Assembly: GCA_025529335.1 (NCBI GenBank)
Contig: JAMYHX010000069.1
Coordinates: forward strand, 55,449-119,448
DNA: 64,000 nt
Direction of reading: 5' to 3'
Source of the DNA: Rhizopus sp. PT2906
Lineage: Eukaryota; Mucoromycota; Mucoromycetes; Mucorales; Rhizopodaceae
Of this stretch, positions 10,601 through 23,565 are shown piece by piece (position 1 is the stretch's first letter; each line of letters starts with the position of its first letter). The notes under the pieces were generated by a model, which saw nothing but the letters and a program-made list of their open reading frames with translations, did no database searches and had not been told where the DNA came from. A program made the translations under genes and the position numbers.

Positions 10601-11429
10601 AAAGAAAAAAAAAAAAAAAAAAAAAAAAAGCTTAAACAAATGTGTACATTTATGTAAAATTATGGCGGGGTTTATTTTTTTTTATATATATCACTTTTTT
10701 CAAGAAATCCCATTTTGTCCATTACACGTGATAGTATGCTTTTTGATTCCAATGACATAAACAAACACACAAACTACAGGATCTACTGCCAAGAGCTAAT
10801 AACTTTTGGCGCTGACGTATAAAATAGGGTTTATTGTATTATATGCATATTATGCATGTTTTGGAAATACAATAATCTTCATTTATATAAAAAAGGTATC
10901 TATGAGCACTCCCTTGGACCAAATTGAGATAATAAAGCGTAGAAAGTGGCATTGCTTTTATTATTTGTTGGATTACAAAGCAGAGCATGGATCAGTCATT
11001 TCATAGTATTTGATTAGATAAAAGTAAGTCTGTATTCGTTTATAGTATGTCAAAAACAAAGAATATACACTTATTGAAGGAATGACGGGGGTAAGTAACA
11101 AAGACATCAATTAATATTTAAGCAAAGCATAAAATTAAGGATCCATAGGATCTATTAATATGAATATATCAAGCTATTACTGGTGAATATATTGCACGAG
11201 TACTGTGATTGGCTGACTTGCATGAACATTCAAAATAAATAAAAGACAACTTAGAGAAAGAAATAAACATGACAACAGTTACATAGATATTAAACACATT
11301 AAAGTCACAAAGAGAGCAATAATTAGTGCTCAATTTCTTACCTTGTCTTGTTGTCATATAAATTACTTTCTTTATTTTATTTCCTGTTATCCTTCTTCTT
11401 TTCCTTCCTCCATTATCTCTTTTTGATCT
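10601..11429. other. Divergent intergenic region with short ORF-like remnant
   Basis: This is the shared upstream region of the DUF202 gene (minus) and the RRM gene (plus). It begins with a 28-base T/A run (10602-10629). A CACGTG E-box lies at 10725-10730. A frame at 10902-11006 (MSTPLDQIEIIKRRKWHCF...) follows a TATATAAAAAA stretch and reads like an exon relic, but I cannot connect it to a gene. Nothing else is recognisable. Confidence 0.4.
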
Positions 11430-13263
11430 ATGAACAATTTTAATCACCCAAGAAGAGGCAAGTATAAACATACCTATAACATTATCTAACCAAGTATATC
11501 TTTAGAAAGAAGCAATAGCTGGTATCATGGAAACCAAAATGCTTGTTGGAAACAACAAGACAGCAGCAGGGAGGACTGGGAAGAAGGTTACTTGTCTGTT
11601 TTTATAAAGTGGCTTTTATTTATCTTTTTCTCTTTCTCTTTTAGATATCGAGCCTAATGAAGTTGGTTCTATGAATCAATTATGTGATCCTATCGGTCAA
11701 CAATGGTGTCATACACCAAGCACACCTTCTGTTAACTATGCTTCTCCTTTCCTTGCCATATGGGACCAATACACGTTCAGCAACACTTCTGGTAAGATTT
11801 TTTTTATTCTGTTGTCATGTCTATAACTTTTTATTTAATTCTTTCATCTTTAGCGCGCCAAATGTCTAGTACGAGTGGTTATCCTTTACTAACTGATCCT
11901 GTCCCTGGAAATCCTTCTAGTTTCTTTACAAACTTTCCTCACCGTCCGTGTGTTGCAAGCACGATAAGGATTCCGCAGCAAACCAAAAGTCAAGATATTC
12001 CTGCAGTAGCACCTGACAACCATCAAAGAAAGAAAGAAACTTGGTCTACCCCTATACTTAAAACTACTACGGCTGAGGGATCGATAAGTAGTACGTCCAC
12101 CTCTAGTACCGGTCTGTTTCCTCACTCTTCTACTCCAGTTGAGCCTCCTGTTCGCTATCTTTCGGATTCGTTGTCATTTATGGCAACAAAAGCCGCCTTT
12201 GTAGAAGAATCTCAGGTAACAGGGATAAAACGTGATTACCAAGTCATCAAAGCAATCAACGTAAGTACGCCTTATTCTTTTTCTCATCTCACTTCTGTCG
12301 ATTCAGATTCCTTGGAGCATTTCTGCTGCTGATATCAAACGAATTCTTAGTCAAAGTGAGTTCATTCGAATTCCTCCAATGACTGAGCTGCCTCAGTGTG
12401 TTCACGTAGGTTCTGAATGACTTTTATATATTAACGAGGTATTTAAACCACTTTAAAGATCATGATGGATGTCAAGACTGGCAAGACACTTGGTGTTGCT
12501 TTCATTGAATGCAAGATAGAAAAGGGTCGAGACATAAAATCAGTCTTGTATGATCTTCCTAAAGCCATGCCAGTCCAAGGTCGTCATATTAGGTTTAATC
12601 CAAGCTCCTATGATGAGCTTTTGAGCCATCTCTTTTCTGAATGGCCTGGTACTTTCCGTCAAGGCTTGGCCACTTTACCCCCTAATGGTAACGATCAACA
12701 ATCGGCTCCATTCTTTATAGGACAAAGGGACTTGCAAAACCTTTTAAACGTTTGTAGAAATTACAAGGTAAGCATATAAAAAAATCTACAGAAACGTAAC
12801 TTGTATGTCGAAAACAGGTTTATTACAATCGAAAGTGTGCTGAGAGACCATTTGAATATTTGATATCCATCATCATGAATATACCTTGGAATCAGCCAAG
12901 AACAGTAAGAACAATTCAAAGAGACCTGATCTATGAATGCTATAAGCTTGGCACAGGTAACATACATGTATACTATTGTATTTTGGCTAATAATGTATAG
13001 ATACTTTACGTCATCATATGGACAAGGGATTCAATCCTTTTGAGAAGGAATTATTGCCCAAGCTTGTTCGAGCTGCCATCATTTGTCCTGGGTTTTCAAT
13101 CAAGCAAAAGAATGGTATCCTGTCTAATGCGTAAGTTGTTTATATTTCTCTTTATATTTATTTATCTTTATATAGAAAACTACCTTGCCCTGAGGAACTT
13201 GCTTACTGTCTTGAAGAACCGGCTATGTTGGTAGATAGCAGTATATTGAACATTATTCGTTGA
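11430..13263 (+). CDS. RRM-domain RNA-binding protein, 475 aa
   Basis: Exons are 11430-11457, 11506-11586, 11645-11791, 11854-12260, 12307-12405, 12459-12767, 12818-12956, 13001-13130 and 13176-13263. The first intron uses a GC donor (GAG then GCAAGT); this is the only join that gives a clean start (MNNFNHPRRERSNSWYHGNQ) in phase. The second has a weak GTTACT donor. The N-terminal 220 residues are Ser/Thr/Pro-rich and disordered. The RRM starts near residue 222: strand IKAINIPW (RNP2 position), then IMMDVKTGKTLGVAFIECK carrying the RNP1-like GVAFIE. The C-terminal 150 residues are helical and include WNQPRTVRTIQRDLIYECYK. It resembles Mug24/Mei2-type fungal RRM proteins in outline, but the subgroup is unproven. 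Confidence 0.8.
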
Positions 13264-13434
13264 ATAGGTTTCTATTCTCTCTTTCTCTTTTAAAAGCTTG
13301 CTATTCAAATAAAATTGCTCATTATATTAAATGAATGTATGGATCTGTCTTACTGAGTGACAATTGGTCATTTCCTTTTTAGGAAACACTTGGCTTTCCG
13401 ACACCCCTTTTCGGCTGTCCGAGCGTTCGTCCTG

Positions 13435-13594
13435 ATGACGGGTAAAATGAAAAAGGCCAAGCGAACCAAGACAAGTTCTTTCTTCATTAAATATATTAAA
13501 GTGAGTAACCCATACTTTTGGATATATGAATATAATAGCAATGGATGAACAAGATATACTGATGGATGGATTATATTTATTATAGTATGGCTGA
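13435..13594 (+). promoter_or_regulatory. RPS2 leader: candidate uORF across a 5'-UTR intron
   Basis: Upstream of RPS2 a strong donor (GTGAGT at 13501) and an acceptor at 13585, one base before the start ATG, define a probable 5'-UTR intron. An ATG at 13435 opens a Lys-rich frame (MTGKMKKAKRTKTSSFFIK). After splicing it ends at a TGA (13592-13594) overlapping the RPS2 start in another frame. If transcription starts upstream of 13435, this would be a translational brake. If it starts in the CT-rich stretch near 13475, as in many ribosomal-protein genes, the uORF is not transcribed. Confidence 0.4.
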
Positions 13595-14425
13595 TACTGC
13601 AACGGCCGGTGCTTCTCGTGGTAAGTTGAATGTTCACATTCGTCATTGGAAATCATTGGAGGGAACATTTGGATTAATAAATCATTAGGACGTGGTGGTT
13701 TTGGACGTGGACGTGGACGTGGTGGTCGTGCTGGCCGCGGACGTCGTGGTGAAGAAAAGAACGAATGGGTTCCTGTCACCAAGCTTGGTCGTCTTGTCAA
13801 GGCTGGCAAGATCAAGTCTATTGAAGAAATCTACCTTTTCTCTCTTCCTATCAAGGAATATCAAATTGTCGATTACTTCCTTCCCAAGCTCACTGATCAA
13901 GTCATGAAGATCATGCCTGTCCAGAAGCAAACCACTGCTGGTCAACGTACTCGTTTCAAGGCCTTTGTTGTCATTGGTGATGAAAACGGTCATGTTGGTT
14001 TGGGTGTCAAGTGTGCCAAGGAAGTTGCTACTGCTATCCGTGGTGGTATCATTCTTGCCAAGCTCGCTATTATCCCTGTTCGTCGTGGTTACTGGGGCTC
14101 CAGCCTTGGTGAACCTCACACTGTCCCTTGCAAGGTCAGTGGTCGCTGTGGTTCCGTCATGGCCCGTTTGGTCCCTGCCCCCAGAGGTACTGGTATTGTC
14201 GCCTCTCCTACCGCTAAGCGTGTCCTTCAATTAGCTGGTATTACTGATTGTTACACTACCTCTCGTGGTTCTACTCGTACTCTCGGTAACTTTGTCAAGG
14301 CTACCTTTGCTGCTATTGGTAACACCTACGGTTTCTTGACCCCTGATCTTTGGGAAGAGACCGAATTCCAAAGAGGCCCTTACCAAGAATTCTCTGACTT
14401 CCTTGCTCAAAAGCAAAGAAAGTAA
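13587..14425 (+). CDS. RPS2: 40S ribosomal protein S2 (uS5)
   Basis: Cytosolic small-subunit protein near the decoding site. Exons are 13587-13620 and 13689-14425 (256 residues). MADTATAGASR is followed by a Gly/Arg-rich methylation-type tail (GRGGFGRGRGRGGRAGRGRR). The S5 N-domain follows: EWVPVTKLGRLVKAGKI, then RFKAFVVIGDENGHVGLGVK and KEVATAIRGGIILAKLAIIP. The C-domain has HTVPCKVSGRCGSVMARLVP and GIVASPTAKRVLQLAG. Length and order match eukaryotic uS5. Codon use is markedly C-ending (for example GGT/GTC/AAG), unlike neighbouring genes, as expected for high expression. The gene is convergent with STT4, 76 bases apart. Confidence 0.97.
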
Positions 14426-14501
14426 ACTTTTTGGATGTGTTGATCAAAAGGATGATAATAAACCTTTTTGTTTAAAACATACTTTTTCGTTTTATTTGTA
14501 A

Positions 14502-17500
14502 TTAATAGGGAATGCCATTTGTCAGCTTTTGGAAATAGTCATACAGCACAGTACGTTGATTAGCAAAAGAATCCTTGATACGCATCAGCATGAAATCAGC
14601 AGCAGCTCGATCATTCTTATCTGTCTGGAATCGTGTGCGCATACGTTTGATCGTCTCTCCTTTGAAGCAAGGGAGTCCTGACTGGAGCATGAGCGTGACA
14701 AGTTGCATGATCAATTCTGCATAGGGTCTCGAGGCCAAGTAAGCCTTGATCACAAGCTCAGAAAATTGTCTAAATGCTTGCTCTTCTGAACCGCCTCCCA
14801 TGACCTGAATCATCTCTGCTGTTAGCTTGAAAGGTGAGCTTTCAAAGGTAATACCTCCAGGCGCAATATCAAAGATGAAACCAAAGTCTACATATGCATT
14901 GTCTCTAAGTTATATTCATTTGTTGTATTCTGTATTGTAACTTACCGATGTGAATAATATGACCATCATCGTCCAACATGATGTTACCATTATGACGATC
15001 CTTGAACTGTAACAGGTAGGAAATAACAGAATAGGCAGCTACGCTTTGTACAAAGTTCAGACGAGCTCTTTGGAAGGCAATCGAGTCAGGCCCTCCATAC
15101 TTGGCAACAAAGTAATCATAGAGGCTATTCACTTTCTCGCGACCTAATTGATCACGAGAGATCGAACGGGGAATGACATCGATCACACCACGGCCTGGTG
15201 CAGTAGCTACGACACGGTAAGGATAGACATAGAGATCGAGGCCCACACTTGTAAAGATGTTCTTGAAGACAGCGATCAATTGAAGTGCAAGGACGTCTTG
15301 TCGACAGTCGTCTCCTACTTTAAAGATAGCGGCTTGCCAAATCTGTTTTGTTCGCCTGTGAATTTCTAATTCATTTTGCTGTTGTTGTTGGTGCTTGACA
15401 AGAGCCAAGTGATGAGCATCTTCTTGTTCCTTTTCAATCAAAAATGTAGCCATAAAAGGCGCTTTAGCATGACTCTGGAGAGGTCGACCAGAAGATCGAT
15501 CGATGTCTAGTACATGTCCATCTGGATTACTAGGCAAGTAGACACCAATGTCGACCTTGATCTTGGCAAGTTCTTCATCAAGTCGTTTCTAAACAAAGTG
15601 TGAATATCTTTTCATTATGGCTTATTTAATTACCTTTTGTAATGGCTTCTTTTCATTCTGACCATGTTTGATGTATTCTTTTAAGTAACCAGAGATAGCA
15701 GTGACCTCGCCAAAGAACTTAAACTCGCGTTCGTAGAATGCTCTATCTTCACCTGTAAATGAAGCAACCAGTTTTTCTATGATTCTTTCCAATGTCGGCT
15801 TGAGCGGATCAGGCTTTTGACATCCTTTATCAGCATCGACATAAAAGTTTGCTTGCATGTTCCAAATGATTTGATGAGCAAACAGTTGTGAACTTTGACC
15901 TGTTTTCAAAATGTATTTCTCAACGTAGCCCAATGCATCGTACCGCAATGCTTGAACAATCTGTGGGACGTAGAAGAAGACTGTATCCACTGGATAATAT
16001 TCGAGTGTGCGCATGGCATATTGCAAAATAAGTGGGTGATTACCATAAGCGGGTAAAAAGTAGTTGGCTGCTGTGATGGCTGGCACAGGTGCCCAGTATT
16101 GAAGGTACCGCAAATCCAATTTGGCATTCGAGGACAGTTTTTCACCCAACAAGATTATAAGCGCTTCAGGTATATCAACAACATCTAGCGTGTTGTTGGC
16201 AACTAGGCGATGAAGCTCGCGTCGTACGATTGGCTGGACAAAGCGTGCATCCATTTGAATGGCTAATTTCGGTGAAATGCCCCATGCAACTCGGATTATT
16301 TCTTTCCATGCATCCTAAATAAAAAACACACATTAGAAGATTCAAAGGCCAAGTTCAAAAGAACCTTACGTCTGAAACCATGGACTTTTCTGTATTTCCA
16401 ATAAAATTTACTGGATTTCCAGGATCCACTGTATTAAGAGGGTTAGACCATACAGATAGTTTTGTCAATTCGCTTTCAATGAATAATAAAAGGAGCTTGT
16501 GAATGTTTTTATGTTGTTTGATCACTTCATCCTTTGATTTATCTATAAAAATAATTAGTGATCTTCCTGTTCATTTGTCAAATAATATTATACCTTTCAA
16601 AAACGTAAGATGACCGGTAGCCAGTTTTGTATTGTTGCCTCCTATGATAGACGCACAGGTTATCATAAAGCTTAAGGAAGGCGTATCTCCCATAGCAGTG
16701 TTGTAAAAGTCAGTTAACAATCTGTACTCCTGCAAGGCTAAACTCTTTCGTGCACCATAATGCCATCTATATGATAAAAAACAGTCATTAGCTATGGGTA
16801 ATCTCTAATGCAATCCGCTCTTACTGAGGAGCTTGATGAAACCAATCAAAAGCAGCATGGTATAAAGAAGTTCTGAACTTATATTCTGCCAAAGCCTCTA
16901 GTCGAGTAGATTGCAAAACCTTTAGACCAAGCTGAAGAAGTGAAAACCGAGCATATCTGGCAAGCGGATGTGTACACATGAGATGGGCATTTTCAAATGA
17001 GCTTTGAAGTAAAGAAATAAGCAAGCTGACCAAATGCTTACTGTTGTGTCTGAACACATAGAAGCGGTTGCTAAGAAACTTGATCCAAGTCACATGCGGT
17101 GTGAACAAGAAGGCGGCAACGCGATGATTTGTATCACGAATAGCTTTGTCAGAAGGAGCATAAGTCATTTTGGAGGCAAAAGGATGCTTTACACTAATAA
17201 AAGAAGCTTGTTAAGCAAGAAGCTAAGGGTATTTTCAGTATTCTTACTTTAGTAATGGCGAAAACATGCCCTTGCGATAACACTGAGACCAACTCCACAT
17301 GTTTACTACCTCTATCATCAACTTACTTTCCATCTCAGGTCGCTCCACAAGCATCCAACTCCAAATACTTGTAGCGATCTCGATTGATTCAGGAGTGAAC
17401 ATGTATACAGGGATTCGAACAAGGTAGCGGATGATATTTGCATTTAACTCGGGTATAGCAATGGCATAGGCTGCAGAACGGTGCATGATAGTATGTAGAC

Positions 17501-20500
17501 GTTCGATTGGGATGCTCTTTTTGTTGACGGCGTCGTTTAGTACACTTTCGAGTTCTTCGAGGATAATTGGAACTTGGCTGGTCAATCCCTGGTTGTTTTC
17601 AGCATGAGCTATGAGTTTATTAGTTTTCTATGAAGATCCATACGTTTATAGATGTATATATATTACCTGCTTGTTCACGCAAGGATATCAAGTATTCCAT
17701 ACCCCTAATCTGACCCAGATAAAAGTTTTTATGTCTAAATTCATGCAAGAAGTTGGATGATTCGTCTGGCATGACCGAAGGAACATTAGGTACAAAGTCT
17801 GTCACAAACAAATAGTTAGAAAACTAGAAAACCTAAACAGTTTAACAATCTTACCCACTGCCAATTCAGACTTGGATGAAGTCTTTCCTAATTCCAGAGC
17901 TAGTGATCTACCCATATGAACGACATCACTGTAACCACTGGTGGCATACTTATTGAAATCCGAAAGGTAGTCTTGAAGATGAGCAGACACTTCGTTTGGA
18001 GCACGGACAAGAGCAAGTTGAATCCATTTACGGGCATTTTGGTAAAGTCGCGTACAAACTTCCTTGCGATATGCATAAGAGTCACCAAGCTCAATTGTAA
18101 CTTTCACGCGATGTGAAGTAAAGTGGAAAACAGGAGAATACTTTTAAATCCGGTTAGCATTTCATATATCTGAGCTCACTTGTATCCTTACTTCATCACG
18201 ATACTCGGCTTCACAGCTTAACCATGTCAGTTGTACTAACTCAAGCAATAGTTGGATAAGATAGCCATCGGTAAATACTTGAGTAAAAGAAAGCACAATT
18301 CGTTCGACTGTCTTGATAGCCATAACATGTACCTTTTGACGCTTATGGCAGCATAATTTAAGCAAAGCAGCAACTTGACTACGTAAATTGTCATCTAGAC
18401 TTTGGCCCTGTGCCTTACCAGAAGCATCCTTGATAAATGCTTGCGATACTCTTTCAGCAATTGTTTCAAGAGCATTTGCAAGTGTGCTGGTGTTTATGCC
18501 ATCATTTGTAAAATAGTGAAGAATATGAGAGCAGTCGCCCATTCGGCTACGCATCATTTCAACATGATATACACTGAGAGCAAAGACAATTTGAGCAAAT
18601 GAGAAATTCTTGATATCATATGCAAGTGATGGCAAAAAGTTGTTTAGCTTTTGTCGAAGAGGCCCTAGCCCGTGTTCTGCAGCACTGCTATTCCGTAAGA
18701 CAGAGTTATGTTCCAGATCGCTTTCAAGGTAATTGGTATTGCTTTCAAGTACAAGTACAGGCGTCTTTCTAGCAATCTTCAGCATGTGGTTGTGCCATTC
18801 ACGAATCCAGATAGATTCAGTAACAAAACCAAAAAGAATGCAGTGGAACCAAAGGTTGCGGAAGAGTGCCACGGTCTCACCAGTAGGAGAAAGATGAGGG
18901 TTAAAGTCAGCATGTTCTAAAAGAGCACTTATAACAGGCAAAAGAGAACCGAGCTTTGATTCCAGAGGAAACTCGTGTTCTTTTTTGTTCTTCAACATGG
19001 TTCGCTGAATGGAATTACCAATATCAATAAACAAGGTCAAAATGTTATGTAGATATATCTGATAGTATTCAGGTCTTTCTTTCAATCGTTCGGCTAAACT
19101 AAGTTGAGCAGAGATTATCTGAAAAAAAAAAATATATATATATATGAGCGCTTCCACTTTCCTTGATTTAGGCAACTTACAGAAGTATGCAACAGATTGT
19201 TTTCAACATAAATTGCTTCCTCATTGATAGTTGCAAGCAAACTAATTATTTCTGCAAATACTTTTTCAGAACTGACGAGCGCAAGATCAACCAACTTCAT
19301 AGTTAAAGAAGCAGCGGCATATGGAGACAACATCTTGCGACGAAGAGCAAGCATAGAAAATGCTTGAGAAATTATCTATAAAATAGGGTGAGATAAATAG
19401 TTCTTGTTACAATAGATGCACGTACCTCAGCATCTTTTATATAGACAGCGATACCAACAATAGCAGACAATACATTAGCACAAACCTGTTGCTTTTGTTT
19501 CTCATTCAGCTGTTCTACTGCAGGCGCGCCTGAGATGATACTCTCTTTAGCCCTATAAGTCGCTTCACCATTTGTCTGAGTATATCGTGTAATTTCGTTC
19601 AAAAGTGCATATACTGTAGAGATAGCTGTTTGAATTCCATGTGTTTCAAACTTTGTCTGTGAGTAGTTGTTAGCTAAAAGTAAGGATAATAATATATTTT
19701 GTTTTTTACCTGAACACATTGGGCTAATCGAGTGATGGCATGTTGCTGTACGCTTGTAGAGCCCTTCAACTTCTCTTTATGAAGGTCAAATACAGATGAA
19801 GGTGTGGCGAGAAATCGACAAAGCATGTCTGTCATGGTTGCATTCAAGTGAATAAAGCTACTCTTCATTAGACCAAATCAAAAACAATGTTTTGTAAATG
19901 ACTTACTTCATGGCAAGCAGTACAGCAGCGTCTAAAGAGGCAATATGGACCCAAGAATCGGGAACTTTAAGAGTATCAAACAGGCATTCACTGATCTGTT
20001 CCGTAAGTGAATTATCTACTTCGTGTAAATAAACCGAAGATAACGCAGCAACTTGCTAAACAAACAAGATCAATAACGAGCTTATTGACTATCATTTACA
20101 AGAGTTACCAAGCTTGTTCCCAAAATTTCTTGCATGTAGGCGTCTGGAGCCCATTCTGCTCCTTCTTGATCACTTTTTTCAGCAAACTTCCGAGCGTCAT
20201 CATGATATCCAAGACTCGTAACATATAAATGCTTAACACACTTTTTCAATTGAGCATCTATTTCAGACCCTTTATCAATCACTTCATGATTTTTGGATGA
20301 GTACTGCATAAGTGTTGTCCATATACGTTCAATATCTTTAGTAATGTATAGCTTGGAGCACTGTTTGGGTGTAAGTACGATAGGTGTTGTACAGCTTGAT
20401 TCTGGTACTGCATTGGCAAGAATACGAGCAAGAGTATTTCTAAATATGACGAGAAGATCATGAACTATACGATTGGAACTCAACGGTGCACCATCGTTCA

Positions 20501-21434
20501 TATATTGTGCCAAGACACGGCGACTGTAAGCACTTTTATCGGCATTTCTAAGACAGGTGGTAATGGATATGCGAATCATGTCTAGAACATCGTCTTGAAG
20601 CATTGCTTGTACGTTAGTACACAGATTTAGTAGTTGTGCAGGTCGATAAAGAAAAGGTGATAACTGCAATGCTCTTGTCAATCCTGCCAAAGAGGGAAGA
20701 ATGAATGTGACAGTAAACTCGACTACCAATAGATATAATCAGTATTGCACGTATTAAATTGGTTTTTCACTTTTTCTTTTTACCATTTTCTGGCAATAAT
20801 TTAATGATAAATTCGGCATAAGCCCACAGAGTACTGGTGATTTCTTCATATAGCTGAGGACATTTGCTACCTATTTCCAAGAGACCAGCTACTAAATAAT
20901 AGGTAATCATATCCGATGGAGGTGGTCCTAACAAAGATCAATTTGAGAAATTGTTGTCAATATAACAATGAATTCAATCCTTAACCTACCATTCAAATTT
21001 ACAGGCTCCCAATCAAAGGCAGGTAAGTGCCTTATATAAGATAATAACCGAGGTGCCAATTCTAATTTTCTTTCTGTACTTGTTTTCACTGCATACTTCA
21101 CTAAAGCAGCTATAGTTTGTTGTCGTCTACGAGTCTAATATATAAAAGTTACTTTTGTGCCTTTCTCTTTTTCAGGTTTACTGTTGATACCATTGAGCCT
21201 AAACCAGGGGCTTTTTCGCGAGTGAATATGTCTGTGCCTTTATTGATGGGTACTTCAGGACATTTTGACAAAAGTTTTTCTATTTCTTCAACAGATGCTT
21301 TTGCTCGACTATCGGCCAAGACTTCAGCTAAACCCAGCAAGATTTTTGAATGTAGGCTGAGCTGATCTCTTTAATCGTAAAGAATAATGTTAGCAAAGAA
21401 AGAATCTCGGTGCAAACTTGGCTTACTCGTTCAT
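14502..21434 (-). CDS. STT4: Phosphatidylinositol 4-kinase alpha type (STT4)
   Basis: Makes PI4P at the plasma membrane. Nineteen exons: 21434-21427, 21368-21182, 21134-20990, 20927-20784, 20722-20109, 20055-19907, 19860-19710, 19656-19426, 19375-19181, 19118-18192, 18140-17855, 17798-17667, 17608-17248, 17193-16825, 16766-16594, 16542-16370, 16314-15634, 15588-14946 and 14887-14502 (1,984 residues, in the range of STT4/PI4KA). The long N-terminal part is helical solenoid. The PIK accessory domain is in the 681-base exon (YLQYWAPVPAITAANYFLPA). The kinase domain has the KVGDDCRQDVLALQLI block, the catalytic loop DRHNGNIMLDDDGHIIHI (about residues 1839-1856) and DFGFIFDIAPGG at the next exon start. 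The C-terminus ends in the conserved FQKLTNGIPY. The start exon has only 8 coding bases (MN plus two bases). Such kinases need Ypp1/Efr3-type partners for membrane targeting. Confidence 0.95.
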
Positions 21435-23565
21435 TGTGACGACTACGATAAAGTTAAACCTACAAACGAAGAAAGAGAAAAAAGAAATAATTATCTCCAG
21501 GTACAGATTTACATATTGTCTCTCAATGTAATACAAAGTTTCTTTTGGCCATCATCTTTTTTGTCCGGTTATGGTAATATGAACGTGAGCTTATTCTTTA
21601 AGCAATTGACCTTGAGTGGTCAATTAAACATGACCATTTCTAATATCCTTTTGGTAGATATTGTATATAAATGATCAATTTAAAGATGATAGTGTATTAG
21701 TAAAAGAAGCAATATAAAAAGAGAGATAAATCAGTTAGAAGGCTGTCTATGAACAAAACGAGGTTCTGCAGGGAACAGATTTATTGTGTTATACAAATAG
21801 TCAAGCTTATGAAGATTATAGGTTATTCGTTTTCTCTCGGCTTATTGTTGTTGAGATAATCAGTCAAACAAATGATGAACAATATCGTTTGTAATAAGGA
21901 CTTCACCTTTTCAAGATTCACAATAGCTTTTTTATATTTACTTAATTTAATCTTTTATGACAAAAACAATTACTGTTAGACTACAGCTGCACGACGTCTC
22001 TGAAATAGTTCAACTGTATTCTACATAATGAAGGACTATATACATGAAGTTTAAAGAGATTAAAAAATCTGACAACAGAATCAAGTACAATAAGCAACAT
22101 TTGTTTATTTAGAACCACAAAAGCATAGCAATTTGAGTAGTCAACGTCTTTAGTAACACATTAATACCTACCGTATTGCTCCAAGACAGTTTTAATAATC
22201 TCCACATGTGTAATTGCAAGCCAACATTAGCAAATTCTTCAAATCATTCTTTCCTTTTTTCTTTCTCTCAGTAAAAAGAAGCAGCAGACAACTTTAGAGT
22301 TACACAATAAATAAAAAAGAATAGAAATGCTCAGATACCGTTGTAGTCTTATATAACAGTTACCATCATATTTGTGAATATGGCTGCTGTTTAATATCAT
22401 CATAAACATTGTTTCGATTACGCGACATAATTGACTTTAAAAGCGTCGCGAAAGTCTGAAACACGTGCAATTTCCTAATTAGGAAAATAAGCTTAAAGAT
22501 TAATTTGATATCATAAAATCACGTGATTTTATATTAAAAATGCGAATAACTTTATAGAAAATAATTTTCTTTTCATGAAATTACAAACTTACATTATTTA
22601 TGAGTTATATTTTATTTTTTACTCTTCAAAAACATGCTTTCATATGTAAAATATATACTTTTATTTTTTTCTGTTCTTGAATACACTTTCCTTTTATGGA
22701 TGAGTCGTCCTTTTTTTGTAAGTTAAAAAATTTCAGCCTGGCAAAAATGTTGTGTTCAGCTTTATGATTTATAAAAGTCAATCAAGTCAATGATTAGCAA
22801 AGTGGCAAGAAAAAAGATGAAGAAGAGCAGACAATCTACGACTGCTATGTAAAGATTGTCATTATAATTATTTATCATTGTTTCCAGTTTGATTCTTTTT
22901 CTTATTTTCATCTGACATCATCAAATTTAAAGATACTTTATTGAGATGGTAAGCTTGACTTTACCAGAGCAACAAACACGAAAAAAGCAAAAGCAGACAA
23001 TCAGGAAGTAGTTCTTTCTCTTACTCTTATGTTAATTATAGATTCACAATTGTAATCAACAATTTATTGAAAAGGAGAGCAACATTCTTTCGGCTGTACT
23101 TATTTACGCCGTATGCTTGTCTTAATCCATAATAAGACATTATTATATAGAGACTCATTTGCTTTCTATCAAATGTCTGATAAATCACTATAGCTAACTT
23201 TTGCTGCTCGTCGTTGAAAGATGCACATCGAAATGCTGAGCAAGATCAGCTTAGGTGGCTCCAAGATAATCGCATACGGAACATTCAAGGACAAAAGAAT
23301 ATAATGAGGTTAGGCTAAGAGAGAGAAACTCCATTTGAGTCCCAATTAGTCAACCTGATCACTATACACTCTCAGTTTTGAATAAGTGAATAAGCGTACC
23401 TCCAAAATAGTCGCTCTTAAGTATATCTAAAAACGGTGCTAAAAAGTATGCTTAAAACAAGCAAAACATTCTGTTTTACTATCAAACTGTTAGGTCTCGT
23501 TATTATAAAAAAAAATACAACAAAGTGGATATATTGATAAAAGGACAACCTTGTTCATTGGAATT
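21435..23565. other. 2.1-kb AT-rich gap; contains two palindromes
   Basis: This lies upstream of STT4 and downstream of the thioesterase gene. No coding frame with plausible composition was found on either strand. The notable content is the palindrome pair at 22471-22532, listed separately, and general A/T-rich sequence. No tRNA-like cloverleaf was recognised by eye. Confidence 0.5.
22471..22532. promoter_or_regulatory. Two perfect palindromes, one centred on a CACGTG E-box
   Basis: TTTCCTAATTAGGAAA (22471-22486) is a perfect 16-base palindrome. ATAAAATCACGTGATTTTAT (22513-22532) is a perfect 20-base palindrome built on TCACGTGA, the core bound by bHLH factors. A further ACACGTGC lies just before the first, at 22461-22468. 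They sit about 1.05 kb upstream of STT4, in sequence with no gene. Palindromes of this length are unlikely by chance in 2 kb, but AT-richness raises the background. Confidence 0.5.

Noticed and set aside
10600..10639. N-terminal polyphenylalanine extension of the DUF202 protein
   Set aside because: It only translates an A/T homopolymer; the MGYCAHN start is more natural.
13501..13586. snoRNA inside the RPS2 leader intron, as in some animals
   Set aside because: No convincing C/D or H/ACA boxes or terminal stem could be found by eye.
13685..14230. Long minus-strand frame antisense to RPS2
   Set aside because: It is the shadow of highly biased C-ending codons of the ribosomal gene; the Thr/Ser-rich translation has no fold-like pattern.
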